NCBI GenBank assembly: GCA_946894095.1
Contig: OX335642.1
Span: forward strand, 28,283,021-28,347,020
Length of the DNA stretch: 64,000 nucleotides
Source: Incurvaria masculella
Taxonomy: Eukaryota > Arthropoda > Insecta > Lepidoptera > Incurvariidae
Direction of reading: 5' to 3'
The notes beneath the pieces were generated by a model. It did not search any database and was not told where the DNA came from. It worked only from the letters and a program-made list of their open reading frames with translations. Below are positions 52,475 through 63,831 of the stretch, in pieces; position 1 is the first letter of the stretch, and every line of letters begins with the position of its first letter. A program made the position numbers and the translations under genes.

Positions 52475-52735
52475 AGTCGTATTCTGTGTTAACTGCAATG
52501 TAAAGTGTCAAAATTTAGTACGCGGACTACCACCCTACTAACCATACACAGCCGTATTCAGAGTGGGCGGACTAATTTTAAACGCCGCACTAAACCGGTT
52601 TTCCGGTTAGTCCGGTGCTAATCTCGTAATAATTTTACAGGTTTTCTCTGAATACGAAAGACAGAATGCTATTTCGTCCGGCAATAATACCCGTATTTAA
52701 TTTAATCCGCCTACTCTGAATACTACCGTCAAATA
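52475..52735. mobile_element. MITE family F, two overlapping copies
   Basis: A degraded copy (CAGTCGTATTCTGTGTTAAC..CTACTAACCATACACAG) runs directly into another (CCGTATTCAGAGTGGGCGG..TTTTCTCTGAATACGAAAG), then a leftover end (CCGCCTACTCTGAATAC). Confidence 0.7.
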
Positions 52736-52759
52736 TTAAAATCATGAGCATGTGTTAAG

Positions 52760-55348
52760 AATGCATAGATTAACTTGTTGCTAATTGTTCTCAACAAGCA
52801 AGCAACGCATCTTTACAATACTATTTGTACATTTACATTAAGGTTTATGATACATTTGTTTAGAAGTGTAAAGCAAATTTATATGATTTACGGTTCGATG
52901 TTAACCTCAACCACAACTTATATCCTAGCAGATTATAGTCTCAATAAAAACGGGAAACTTTAAACTCTCATAAAGTTGAATAACAAAGTATGCAACTAGG
53001 TACAGATGGTGAGTTCTGCACATTTTTGACTCATGTGGGATGAATATTTAATCAACAATATGCGGCAATAAAATGTTTTTTTTGCAAAACGCTCTTGTTA
53101 TTCATTTATTTTGTGAACGGTTATGAAGTAGAAAGAAATTCGGTCACTATTTCATTAAACGTCAGTTACGTATGTCCGAGTGTACACGAATGGGTTTTTG
53201 TCTTCCACTCGCACAGATACCAAACAATTGAATTTCGTCCAGCCCCCTATCTCATAACACGAACACGAGAAGTTCTTACAGGAGTAGCTATCATCCTACA
53301 TATTAAAAAAATATGTTCAGCTCATGGAGATGAAGAATGCAATTTCCTCACCTTCACGGTTCAGCTCCGATCTTTTAAAAAACATTGCGGAGCTTGTAAA
53401 CTGAATTTTGTTTTGCACTGGCTAACACCAATAAAATAGTTGATCCTTACGTCTGTTTCTCAACTGGGACCAATTATTACATTCAAGCATTTAACTGCCC
53501 ATTGCCCATGCCTATTGCAGAGCAGCATTTAACAGTTGAACTCTATTAAATAATCCCGAGCTTGTGTTTATCTTCGATATGGTTTTCAAATTTCAGGTAA
53601 CATATCAGGTCGATACAGAAATTTCCTATCCATCAGGATATTTTATTTTCAATGAGAATTCCACTGGTGTCGTCTATAAGCAGAGCTGTACTCTGTAAAG
53701 AAAAAGCTTGTTCGTCTAAAAAGTCTTGCTCGCATTAAACTCGACGAGATTCAGCAGACTCCATCCGGAAGCTTTTCTCAGGTACTATTCGAGTCATGCA
53801 ACAAGGCGCCGCCTATTCTGGCAACATATTCGTACAAATCCCTTTATTATTTTATATTTATGGCTAGTATTTCAGATGTGTTTATCAGCGTTCAAGGTAT
53901 TATTGTACTTATGTCATGATCCCTACTTCGCTTTTAATAACTCCTACGATAATATTTTACTTTCCGCGCCACAAATACATTACGGCGCAATGATGGGTGT
54001 TGTTAATACAAACAATCTTCACTTATTTTTGTATAAGAAAGAAAATTACTGTCACCCAATAATGTGGAAAAGCTTCGCTTCTGTCTAGCGTCTCCCTACG
54101 CCGCTGGTTTTAAGTATTCTATTTGTACGTTGATTTTTTAAGGACTATGATGAAATACGTCGTCCTTGTCCAAAAGGAAACCAAAAGGGTCCAATTTAAA
54201 AAAATCTGGTTCCGTTTTTTTCTTGTTATGGATTTTTACATAGATTTACGTACAATTTAGATATCAACAGTATACATTTACTTATTACACATACATTGAA
54301 AAAAAGTTTATATTTTCGAAGGCCTCTACGTTTCAAAACTTTGAACAACATTAACGTCAAATACAGTGAAGTCAATCATGTAATTCACACTCACCCCTAC
54401 ACATTCACAAACACCCTCATGCTCAGCTACAACATCCATACACGTGTCACCTATATAATGTTGCTCCTCTCTAAAGATTCTAATTACAGTGCAATGACAC
54501 AACATAACATTATTAGCGATAACGTTATGTGAAATCTTTGAATTGAGCTCGTTTTCGCTCCATGAGTACAAGGGCTGTAGTCCTCATCTGTTTCGCTAGT
54601 ATCTGAATCCCCAGCTTATGTTCGGACGTGTCAAATGTGAATTCTGGAAAGAGAAAGAATTGCAAAGTTTCTTTCAACCATATATGACGTCAAAATCACA
54701 GAATAAAATCTCGATTTTGTCTCTATTTCCGGTGTATATAGATTTTTCTGAGTGATTATTTTGCTGACTACCAAAAATAATTATAAATGAATTCTAAACC
54801 CCGGACGCGGATATGTCGATGCTGCAAATTTTTAAAGTATAGAGTATGGACACTCGCTATGAAGCTTAGTGTCTGATTTTTTGAAGATTTTGAATTTTGT
54901 AAGTAGCAGAGATCATTTCAATGTTTAAATAAAATCATTGATCGATTTATATCAATTCTTCTATGATGTATGCACACGGAAGAAAATTAAATGCGACTTG
55001 ATTCTACGCGCTTATGCTTTAGTCACGCCAAGCTTAAAAGATGACCATAGTCAACAAAGCTGGATGTTTATGTGTATGCCTTTCCATCTGGAAAATAAAT
55101 GAAAAAAATGCCTCACATAAAAAAACCATACCAGAGAGCGCGCAGAATATGCTGAGATTCTCTTCTACGTCACAGAAAATATTGGAATATTCTGTGTACG
55201 AAACACTGTCAACAAAACATAACCTCGAAATAGTCGATTAAAAATATTGCTGCGTTGCGTCTAATTGCGACATCTAATTCACAAAATTTACGCTGCGCCC
55301 TTTTTTACTTTCATTGATCGTTTTGAAAGGCGAGTTCAGAGTGCCGTC
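52760..55348. other. Spacer between ligase and nucleoporin; no supported gene
   Basis: Contains a 120-codon + strand open frame (53726-54088, TTG first, with a hydrophobic stretch LYLWLVFQMCLSAFKVLLYL) and a 114-codon frame at 53095. Neither has a good ATG, splice context or recognised similarity. The nucleoporin promoter must lie near its right end, but no TATA box was seen. Confidence 0.4.
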
Positions 55349-55388
55349 ATGGCCTTCAACTTCAATGCTGGAAATACCGGCGGCGGTG
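55349..55388 (+). CDS. Nucleoporin exon 1
   Basis: ATG in GTCATGGCC context; encodes MAFNFNAGNTGGG plus the first base of a Gly codon. Donor GTG|GTGAGT. Confidence 0.85.
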
Positions 55389-58300
55389 GTGAGTCTTGCT
55401 TCGTTATTTTGAATTTCTCTGTTTTTCTTCGCTAGGTAAAACCTCCCCACAGTTTTACAGTTTACAGCAGGATTCGAAATTATAGTGTAGTATATTGTAT
55501 GATGCAGGGTTCACATTTGGCGCGGGCGACGCTAGCAAACCAGCATTTGGTGCTCCTGCTCCTGGTGGTAAGTCTGGAAAACATTACCAGTCGTATTCAG
55601 AGTGAACCTGTCAAAACGTAGTACGGGATTAGCACCGGACTACCCATACAAAAACCGGTTTAGTCCAAACGAACATATGCGAGTCTCAGTTTGATTTGAC
55701 AGCTTACTCAACGTTACCGTAAATACGTCGACATTGCCGTTTACGCCAACTCCGCGTTTTCATACAAATCGGAAGCCCGAGTTTGACTTTGACAGCTTGA
55801 AGAAGTAAAACCACAGAATATCTATTAAAAACTTGTATAGAGTTTGACGTTTTTACGGAAAACGCCAGTCGATCGGTTTGCCGTAAATGCCAATTAAGGT
55901 GAGAACTCAGACTGACCACTCTGGTTTAGCCATTAAATTTTAGTAGAAGAAGACACAGTACCCACCTGAACGTCAGTAGCAATTGTTTCAGCTGGGCATG
56001 TATTGATTGTTGCAGAGAAGAAAGCGTTCGATTTCACAAGTCCAACGGCGGGAACGGCAGGGGCCCCTCCCGCTTTTGGTTCAGGCCTGTTCGGCACGCC
56101 CGGCCCCATCCAGGGTTGGTAACCTAATTATTAAAGCATAATTCATTCAATGCCCCTAGAAAAAAAATTGCTGCCGGGTCATTTAATTATAGCGTTTTAA
56201 TATATTAAAAAATAAAACCTATCGGAACCAGTATAGAACCTCATTTTAGTTGGCCACGATTTTTTTTTATTTCAGCTTCGACTGGACTGACCTTTGGAGC
56301 GGCAACCAAAACTACCGCACCTGGATTCGGCGGATTTGCTGCACCAACCAACCAGAATACGTCCTCCCTGTTCGGACAGGCCTCCTCCAGTCAGGTTAAT
56401 CTTATTTTAAACTGGCTTCCAAGATTTCTAAATACTATGAAACATCCAACTACTTGAGAATGGGGTCCACTCGGAAAGGTTTCCGTTGACTGCCAATATG
56501 CTACCAATGTAAAAACCATCAGAATCATTTTAATAGTTATTTCCATAGATTCGAAAAAAGGTGGAATATATTTTATTAAATTTATTAACACTTTTTTTTA
56601 TTTAGTATTTACAATATTTTATTGAGTCAAACTGCACTGTCTACTAACCACTTCAAAGCCTATATGCCTATAAGATGTATCGGTGTAAACTTGTATCAAT
56701 TGTATATGGACACTCCATGTTTGAAAAATGTTACGGCTTTTCACGCGGCAGGTAGAGATATTCTCCGACGTTTCAAGCTAATCATTCAGCCCGTTGTCTA
56801 GGAGGCAAGGAGCTCGTAACATGTCTAACGACCGCGGTAACCTCAAAAGTATCATATGGACACTCCACTTTAGTGGCTTTGATAATAAATCATCGATTTG
56901 ATTTCATGACAAAATGGGCTGCATGATGTCTACCAGTCGGCGCACACCTCAGGTCAAAACAATGTTAAATACTCGCACGCAAACGGTTCTGTGCGAGACT
57001 GTGTTCCCATACTAATATATGCTCAATTTTTTCAAACAACCCCAACCTGCTTTCTTCTATAGCACACATATTAAAATGAACCTTTATAAGTATCCAGTGG
57101 GCTCAAGTTATATTGAGACAGTTGAAGTATCCAAAAACAAATTTCTAATTCTTTTACTTGCGATGAAACATTATGTTTTATTTTACAGGCGTCACAGCCA
57201 AGTGGTTTGAACCTGTCCTTCGGAGGAGCCACAACGCAGCCCACACTTGGATTCGGGCAGTCGACCACCACAGCAGGTACGGCTATTCTAGTTCTTCGGG
57301 CTTCTTCCCACACTATGATGGCCATTTTAAGATTGTGTGTCAAGAAGCTTATGTTGCAATAAAATCTGACTAAAACAATTATCCCCGTAGGATCTAAAAT
57401 GGAAAACCATATCAGAGTGTCACATTTTCAGTCCTCAGGTTCAGGGAATTTCAGGATTTTCAGTTTCAGGGAATAAAGTTTGATTTCTGTGCTCTTTTGT
57501 TTAATATGAATGGTGTCTAATTGAGGTGTTTCCATGTTTTCTCAAAGTGGGCGATGACGCCTCCTCGTGGGCACTAGAGGCCTACAGGGGATCGGTGAAG
57601 GGCTCAGAGGAAATTAGGGGGCGTAGAATTTGGTTAGGTGGGCGATGGCTGATTTGTGTTTTTCTATTATTTTATAGTAGCTCCTTTAAACTAAAATTAA
57701 AAAGTGTAGTAGGTAGGTTTTAATTTTGCTTTTTTGAATTGATTATTTTTCTAAATATTATTTATAAAGTTTTGTTAAATTGTCTTAAATTGTAAACTCA
57801 TGTGGCAAGCTATCAATAAGTAATTAAATTAAAATTATTAAAGTTTTGATTGCGATTGTTATTTTAAGATGTGGTGAAGCTAAACATTTGGGGGGCGCTG
57901 GAAAATAATGGATTCTCAAAGTGGGCAGTAGACGAAGGTAGCAGTAGGTGAATAAAAATATAAATGATAATAATCTGCAAGTTGCAAGCTTCAATCCTGC
58001 TTCAATGCTGAAATTAAAAATAATAAAATCATACAAACTACAGCATTGCTAAATTCCTTTCCTACAGTTGGTAAACTAATAGGTTTCAAACCAAACCAAA
58101 AACAGACAAAGACAAGTGCACTCAGTAATTGTACAACCTGATATGCACACATCAGCTTATAGCTGCTAGTGTTATAAACCAGATAATAATAATAAAAAAA
58201 CTTAAGAGCAGCAAATATTATCTTCTCACTCTGTGAACTTACCTCTCTCCAAACTTGTAATAATTTTAGTCGAATCTTAGGATATTTTTTTTTCTCCAAA

Positions 58301-61300
58301 ACTGGAGAGGTTTGGTCACTGTTTTTTGTGGTATGTTACTTAATATCGTGTTTTTTTTTTAGAGGTTGCACCTGATCAATTCAATCTTGAGAAATATATG
58401 CCAAAATAAACTAAAGTGCCAAGAGCGAACATTTTTTGACAAAACAGAGACAGACCTACCTATTCCGAAGGTTTGAAGACACAGCCTATATAACTTATAA
58501 TAAGATAAATATCTTTTGTCCAGCCCCCGCCACGAGCAGCATAACTTTCGGGTCGCCGGTGACCAGCGGTGGCTCCCCTGCTTTCAGCGGCTTTAAGACT
58601 CCTGCATCAGGTTTTTCACTCGCCCCACAGCCCGCCGTGAGTAACGCTTTTTAGAAAACATACTCATTCATCAGGAACATTTGGTTTGGATCTTTTTATA
58701 TTTTAAGATACATACATACGTACCATCACGCCACTTCCCCGTAAGTGACGGAGCAACAGTTCAGTTTATCCCTTGTGGCTAATGAACCCTAATAAATAAA
58801 AATACTCCTTAGTGCAATGAAAAGTTATGTTGTTGTATTGTTATGTACCTATATTAAGCTATGATATTGTACAACTAAGTTCAAATGGGAACGCATCATA
58901 AACTCCAAAAAGCACAAGGTCCAAAACCCATACCGTCCAAAACACTTATGAATATGGATATTTACAATTAGGTTAGATTAGATTGTATGTATTTTATAAA
59001 ACACACGAAAAATACATAGTTTTGGATGTTCTGGGTTTTGGACCTTATGCTTTTTGGACTTTATGAAGGCGACCTGTTCAAATGGCAGTCACGTCAGCCG
59101 AAGAGACGACGACCGTTGGAGTAACCGTGTCCTACACTGGCGGCCGTGGACAGGAAAACGGAGTGTGGGAAGACCACCCGCCAGGTGGGACTACATCAAA
59201 TACGTCGGCGGAAAGCAGTGGTTCCGTCCCCCTGAGGCCGGGAGGAATGAAGAAAAATTGGAGAGGCGCATGTCCTGCAGTGGACGCAAACACGCTAAAT
59301 GACTGACAATGAAAAGTTAAAGCGAGATGAAACTGTGATTTCCCTACAATTCGTTATTTTGCCTTTCGTTCGCCAGCCCGCATCCTCAGCGCCATCTTTC
59401 GGCGCCCCAGCCGCGTCGCTCCCCAGCTTCGGCGCCTCCGGACTCTCGGGCTTCGGCGTGCCGACCGCGACTCCCAGCGGGGGGCTCACCATGGGCACCC
59501 CCACGGCGACTCCGAGCGGGACACTGACCATGGGCATGCCCACGGCGACGCCCAGCGGGGGGCTGACCATGGGCACGCCGACGGCGACGCCGAGCGGCGG
59601 ACTAGTTCTGGGCACGCCCACCGCTACGCCGAGCGGGGGTCTCACGTTCGCACCCGCCTCCACTGCTGCGCCTTCACGTGCGTTCATGCTCTTTAATTAA
59701 ATTTTTGATGAATTTCACAATTGATGTTTTTAGAGTTCCATAAGCAAAGGGTGCCAACGGAACCCTATTACTAAGTCCGTCCATCCGTCCGTCCATCCGT
59801 CCATCCATCTGTCCGTCAGTCCGTTCGTCTGTTCGTCCGTCACAGGGCTATATCTCATGAACTGTAATAGTAAGGCAGCTGACCTTTTCACAGAGTGTGT
59901 TATATTTAGCAAGTAATAGGTAAAATAAAAAATCACAAAAAACTAGATTTTTTTGTATTAAATTATGTATGATTTAAAGAGGATGAAAAGATGGTACGGA
60001 ACCCATTATGTGCGAGTCTGACTTGTTCGGTTTTGTGACTATACTTCCATTTACATCTTTTCTGGAAAATTCTGGCTCGTACCAATATCATATTACAATG
60101 TTTTAAATCTAAATTTGTGTGTTTACTCCATTGATTTCATAGCCTTAACAGATGGTGAAATCCATACAAGAAATAGGAAGCATACATTTTTTTCTTAAAT
60201 TTATGGTATGATGATAGTTAAAATCTTATAAGCTTTTCATTCTTTTTCTTTGTTTACAAATTATATTGGTCAAGATGACAGCGATTTTTTAAAATTTAAT
60301 CTGTCGCCCCTGTTGACGCATAGGTAAGTGGCTCTCTTTGCTGAAAGATGGCGGGTGTCACCGATAGCATTAATTCATCCGTCTTGCACCATCTTTTAGC
60401 GAAAAATTCTACTAATAACAACAAGTTTTCCTTGGAGACAGTGTCCTTATTTTTTTATAACTTACAGAGAGTGGCATCTAGTACGATTACAACTGAACTC
60501 AAAAATATATCAACGGCCCCTGATGTAAGTACATTTTTTTTTCTCCCAATTTCTTGTATGCATTTGCACATCTGGTTAGCCTATAAATCAATGGCTTACT
60601 CTGGTCATTACACAAAACATAAAGTGGTCGAATTTTTCGAATGGCGGGCGAAAGACGATCAGAGGACGGATTCACACTCTGTATGTATACGGATACTAGA
60701 AGAAATCCCTCACCTACCACCGTCGTCACCGCAGTCGGATTCGGCGCCCCGGCGAGCAGCGCGGCGCTCGGGTTCACCGCAGCCCCCGCCACCTCGCTCT
60801 CCTTCGCGAGCCCCGCCGGCGCCGCGGGCTTCGGCACCGCCGCGAGCGGTCTCAGCTTTGGCGCCAAGCCCTACACCAGCACCGGAATCGGTGGTGCGTA
60901 TATTCATGCATACCATTACATTGCTTCCCAGGAAGGGATGAGGACATGATAAGAGTGCTCATTGTGCTGCATACCGGACTGTTTGACTAATTTATTTATT
61001 TATTGACCAAGCAAAGCGGTGTCCTGCTGTCTGTCTGTAATCCTATGCAGGTTATATTCCGTAGGCAGGTTCGACAATTACATGTAATTTTATTGTCAAG
61101 CCAGTTTTTCGAAATTTTCCAAAATGTCACCAAATTGTGATTTGTTTAAAAATAATAGGTGAAAATTTATTCAGTTTTTAGCTTTAAGACAACTCAAAGA
61201 CAAACTCGCGAGGTCTGCAGCTCAGAGAGCCACTAGTTTTTTTGTTTATTTATTTATTGATGTCAATAAAGTCCGACAAAAAACCACTAAAGGGTAATTG

Positions 61301-61463
61301 CGACGGTTTGTAGCTCAGGGGCGTGTGGAATTAATTTCCTGGCATGCAGAGGTCATGGGCTCGAATACCCGCCCCGTTCACACACCATTTTATTTCTCTA
61401 TCTGACTTGGATAGGTGCATTCCGACACGAATGGTTCAATGGTTCGGAATCCATGTAGAACTC

Positions 61464-61494
<31 letters not shown>

Positions 61495-62835
61495 TCTTCC
61501 TCTACTTGGTGGTAGGGTTCAAGCCCGCCTAGGCTGGTACCATCACATTGGATGAAATGAAAATTGTTAATTTTTCTATCCAGTTCAATGTTTCTAACTT
61601 AATTTAGAATGAGATGTCTTTATGGAAGTTCAAGAGTTTGCTCTTCACCAATTATAATGTTCTTTGTGGGCAGTAGTAATCGGTCAATCATTGTAAACTA
61701 GTTTTTAAGCATCAATGACAAAAATTAATAATTAAATGACAAACCTGGCTACAATTCTTGGCGGCTCTTCTTCGCCAGAAGTAATCGAACCTACGGGAAA
61801 AAAAGACAAATACGAGTGTGTAATTCATCTAATGGAGAAAATAAAGAAACTGAAACTGTAATTGCTTCGGAAACGCGGTGTTTTGGGCTAATATTATGGT
61901 GTGTATACCGTGGGTGTGGTATTAGCCATCCAAGTCCAGTTACATTTCAAAAATATATAAAAGAGTCAGTGATGGTAAAGTGCGGTTGGTGCAGGTTTCG
62001 GCGCGACGCCGGCGACCAGCGCCGCGGTGGGCTTCGCGTCGGTTGCGGCGCCCGGAGCCGCAGCGACCGCCGCCGCCCCCGCCGGGGGTCTCAGCTTCGC
62101 GCCGCCGGCCGCCACCAGCGCTAGTCTTGGCTTCGGTGCGGCGCTTGGTACGGTCCTTAAGCTGATGCTTGTATCTTTATTAGTCCAAGAGCGATTGTAT
62201 TGCTTCATGTAATTAAATTGTTATCTATTATTTAATTTGTTGTATGCTTTTTGAAACGGTTACCGATGGTAGGGTTAATGGATTCTTCAGGTAGTTGATT
62301 CTATACGTCTAACAATCGATTTGTCAAAAATGGGTTCCTGGGATTTTCTGGTCCAACTCGGTTTTCATGCGTGTCCATGAAGACAATCAGTGTTCAGTGA
62401 GAATATTGAATGAAGATTGGGTGCATCAAAGTGTAATTTTAGGATTTTGAAGGTCTCAATCAAGTCTCCACATTGTCTTCTTTCTTCGACAGCCGTAAAC
62501 TCTAGAAATTTCTTCATTCAACCTGAAACAGTTTTTAGGACGGTAGCTATGTTAAATGCAGTAGCCAATATTGAATTATTGTTTCCAGCCCCAACCTCTA
62601 ACAACAAATCCGCCTACAGTCATATATACTGTTTATACATGCATTAACTTCTATAAAATGTTGTGCATAGGATCTAGCCCCGCGTCCACTGCTGCGTCGA
62701 CGCTGTCGTCCCTCCTGCCACCAGCCAGCACCGCAGCCCCCGCGTCTACTGCGCCGGCCAGCTCCGCCGCGCCCTCTCTCGGCTTCAGCACTCCGGCGGC
62801 CGGGCTGGCTGCGAAGACTACGCGTGCTGCCACGG
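55349..62835 (+). CDS. FG-repeat nucleoporin, N-terminal FG domain (partial; Nup62-like)
   Basis: Ten exons (55349-55388, 55508-55567, 56016-56114, 56276-56394, 57189-57276, 58524-58636, 59377-59677, 60735-60893, 61995-62147, 62671-62835) join without a stop into 432 codons plus 1 nt. The product begins MAFNFNAGNTGGGGFTFGAG and is a natively unfolded chain rich in Gly, Ala, Ser, Thr and Pro with many FG, GFG, LFG and FGAP units. This is the phase of the nuclear pore central channel that binds transport receptors and is usually O-GlcNAc-modified. Charged residues are almost absent except around EKKAFDF. No GLEBS motif was seen, which argues against Nup98. Nup62 is my first choice, with Nup58 and Nup54 as alternatives. 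The coiled-coil domain that would decide this lies beyond the window. Confidence 0.88.
55508..55567 (+). CDS. Nucleoporin exon 2
   Basis: Acceptor GATGCAG, donor GTG|GTAAGT, phase 1 to 1. Encodes GFTFGAGDASKPAFGAPAPG with two FG units. Confidence 0.88.
55589..55925. mobile_element. MITE F and MITE G side by side in nucleoporin intron 2
   Basis: 55589-55668 is the left part of a family F element (CAGTCGTATTCAGAGTGAAC..CCGGTTTAGTCC). 55669-55915 is family G lacking its left end (AGTTTGATTTGACAGCTTAC..AGGTGAGAACTCAGACTG). The G end abuts GACCACTCTGGTTTAG, which may be the displaced right side of F. Confidence 0.8.
56016..56114 (+). CDS. Nucleoporin exon 3
   Basis: Acceptor GATTGTTGCAG, donor CAGG|GTTGGT, phase 1 to 1. 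Encodes EKKAFDFTSPTAGTAG then APPAFGSGLFGTPGPIQ, including one GLFG unit and the only charged patch of the FG region. Confidence 0.85.
56276..56394 (+). CDS. Nucleoporin exon 4
   Basis: Acceptor TTTATTTCAG, donor CAG|GTTAAT, phase 1 to 0. Encodes ASTGLTFGAATKTTAPGFGG and FAAPTNQNTSSLFGQASSSQ. Confidence 0.88.
57189..57276 (+). CDS. Nucleoporin exon 5
   Basis: Acceptor TTTTACAG, donor GCAG|GTACGG, phase 0 to 1. Encodes ASQPSGLNLSFGGATTQP then TLGFGQSTTTA. Confidence 0.88.
58524..58636 (+). CDS. Nucleoporin exon 6
   Basis: Acceptor TTTTGTCCAG, donor GCC|GTGAGT, phase 1 to 0. Encodes APATSSITFGSPVTSGGSPA then FSGFKTPASGFSLAPQPA. Confidence 0.85.
59076..59310 (+). pseudogene. LINE ORF2 C-terminal fragment in nucleoporin intron 6
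   Basis: Reads SNGSHVSRRDDDRWSNRVLH, then WRPWTGKRSVGRPPARWD and GGKQWFRPPEAGRNEEKLE to a stop. This is the end of endonuclease/RT polyproteins (the usual WRP..GKRSVGRP..RW order). It is the same 3' end as at 3012-3160, with an AATGACTGACAATG tail. Confidence 0.82.
59377..59677 (+). CDS. Nucleoporin exon 7 with 12-codon repeats
   Basis: Acceptor TTCGTTCGCCAG, donor CAC|GTGCGT, phase 0 to 1. After PASSAPSFGAPAASLPSFGA and SGLSGFG the exon carries five in-frame 36-bp repeats of the form TPTATPSGGLTMG. They lack FG dipeptides and form an MG/LG-containing spacer. The reverse strand is also open through this segment because of its composition. Confidence 0.85.
59729..60035 (-). mobile_element. 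GACG-microsatellite element, copy 5, in nucleoporin intron 7
   Basis: Minus strand: AACCGAACAAGTCAGACTCG, GGTTCCGTACCATC, an AT-rich middle, a CTGTGAAAAGGTCAGCTGCC segment, a degenerated GGAC/GGAT tract (59780-59835) and GGTTCCGTTGGCACCC. Confidence 0.85.
60735..60893 (+). CDS. Nucleoporin exon 8
   Basis: Acceptor CGTCACCGCAG, donor GGTG|GTGCGT, phase 1 to 1. Encodes GFGAPASSAALGFTAAPATS, LSFASPAGAAGFGTAASG and LSFGAKPYTSTGIG. Much more GC-rich than its introns. The preceding open frame (60348 on) contains donor- and acceptor-like sites but does not fit the phase. Confidence 0.8.
61300..61595 (+). repeat. tRNA-head SINE with (TC)n expansion, nucleoporin intron 8
   Basis: Head GGTTTGTAGCTCAGGGGCG with B-box-like GGGCTCGAATACCCGCCCC, then body. 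The CCCTTCCC segment of the body has expanded into a TC run at about 61463-61492. The tail is missing. Confidence 0.82.
61878..61960 (+). repeat. SINE tail fragment
   Basis: GGTGTTTTGGGCTAATATTA, GTGGTATTAGCCATCCAAGT and CCAGTTACATTTCAAAAAT just before nucleoporin exon 9. Confidence 0.75.
61995..62147 (+). CDS. Nucleoporin exon 9
   Basis: Acceptor GTTGGTGCAG, donor CTTG|GTACGG, phase 1 to 1. Encodes GFGATPATSAAVGFASVAAP, GAAATAAAPAGG and LSFAPPAATSASLGFGAAL. Very GC- and Ala-rich. Confidence 0.82.
62671..62835 (+). CDS. Nucleoporin exon 10
   Basis: Acceptor TTGTGCATAG, donor ACGG|GTGAGT, phase 1 to 1. Encodes GSSPASTAASTLSSLLPPAS, TAAPASTAPASSAAPS and LGFSTPAAGLAAKTTRAAT. FG motifs are replaced by GF and Ala/Ser/Pro runs. 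Confidence 0.8.
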
Positions 62836-62869
62836 GTGAGTGTGCATGTGTGTAGTGTCCACCTCGGCT

Positions 62870-62976
62870 CTAGAGGCTGTTGCTCCTCGCACCAACCAGC
62901 ACTGCAGCCCCCGGGTGGACCGCGCCGCCCAACTCCGCCGCTCTCGCCTTTAGCACTCCGGCCGCCAAGCAAGTAT
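62870..62976 (+). pseudogene. Degenerate duplicate of nucleoporin exon 10 (or extra exon)
   Basis: LLAPTSTAAPGWTAPPNSAA then LAFSTPAAKQ parallels the middle of exon 10. The best acceptor (ACTGCAG at 62911) would be in phase 1, and a weak donor follows at CAA|GTATTT, so limited use as an exon cannot be excluded. Confidence 0.55.
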
Positions 62977-63162
62977 TTTGTGTTCGGAATACGTAAACAA
63001 AAATGAGGATGCTGATTGATTTGAGGTTAAACAGCGACCTACATTGAAGCATTGTACCTTTGTAAAAGTCTAAGGAACCTTCGACATCCAGCTAACCAAC
63101 GTAGCTGCCGGGGTCGGTCCGAATCCTCATTCAAGAAAATGTCCAAGTAAATAAACCTAAAC

Positions 63163-63200
63163 GACGGCTTTAGCACTCCAGCGGCTAAGCAACAGTATTC
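63163..63200 (+). pseudogene. Second short duplicate of the exon 10 end
   Basis: GGCTTTAGCACTCCAGCGGC reads GFSTPAAKQ, again like exon 10, and then runs to a stop. There is no splice signal on its left that keeps the phase. Confidence 0.5.
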
Positions 63201-63232
63201 TTTTTATATGTTACCGGAGTGAGAATTTGAGG

Positions 63233-63766
63233 TTAAGGTGGACCATCCCACTCAACTCCCCATACAAACGGGGAAAGAATATCTCGCCCATATTTCTTGT
63301 CAGAGATCACAAATTTTGCTCAAAATAGCTATATTTGATCGAACTAGATGTCTGTTGACCGTTGGCATTGTAAAATTGTGTTTGGTTTCTAAGTTATAAG
63401 GTCCGAAAGTTCGAATTTTTCGCGCGTTTTATGCAAAACTTTGGAGGTGGATTACGCAATGATAAAGTAAGAACATGTTAAAAAGATTAGTCATCAGACA
63501 ATTTAATCAAGATTTATAATCTATTTGGTTTTTGTTAGATTTTTGACTACAGCGGTCGTGGTTTACTTTTAGCTATAAGTTGTTTTGTAATTAAAATTTT
63601 CGTAAATCTTACCAAATCATACACTTGTCTTTTTGTGGACATATTGCATCTTCCTCATCACGGAGCCTGTCTTTTTCTTTGAAACAGAGAAGGTCCCAGA
63701 GCGCAACAGCACCGCTTTGTACAGTGCCCGTGAATGAGTTAGTACCGCCGGGTTGGGCCACCTTAA
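63233..63766 (+). mobile_element. TTAA-bounded TIR element, family P, copy 5
   Basis: Begins TTAAGGTGGACCATCCCACT and ends CGGGTTGGGCCACCTTAA; the interior is close to copy 1 (GACTACAGCGGTCGTGG, CCCAGAGCGCAACAGCACC). It is the most complete copy with copy 1 and is inserted downstream of nucleoporin exon 10. Confidence 0.9.
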
Positions 63767-63831
63767 ACAGCGACGTTGAAGCGTTGTAAGTGCATTTTGA
63801 AGATGTGAAAAATTTATGGCATAGACATCAA

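Noticed and set aside
53095..53439. 114-codon open frame
   Set aside because: No ATG context, family resemblance or splice sites; in the AT-rich ligase 3' flank.
59295..59687. 130-codon minus-strand frame opposite nucleoporin exon 7
   Set aside because: Mirror of the 36-bp repeats; the + strand reading has splice sites and family character.
60469..60525. Possible nucleoporin exon between CTTACAG and GAT|GTAAGT
   Set aside because: The sites look fair, but in the required phase the frame stops, the alternative acceptor ends in the wrong phase for exon 8, and the peptide lacks FG character.
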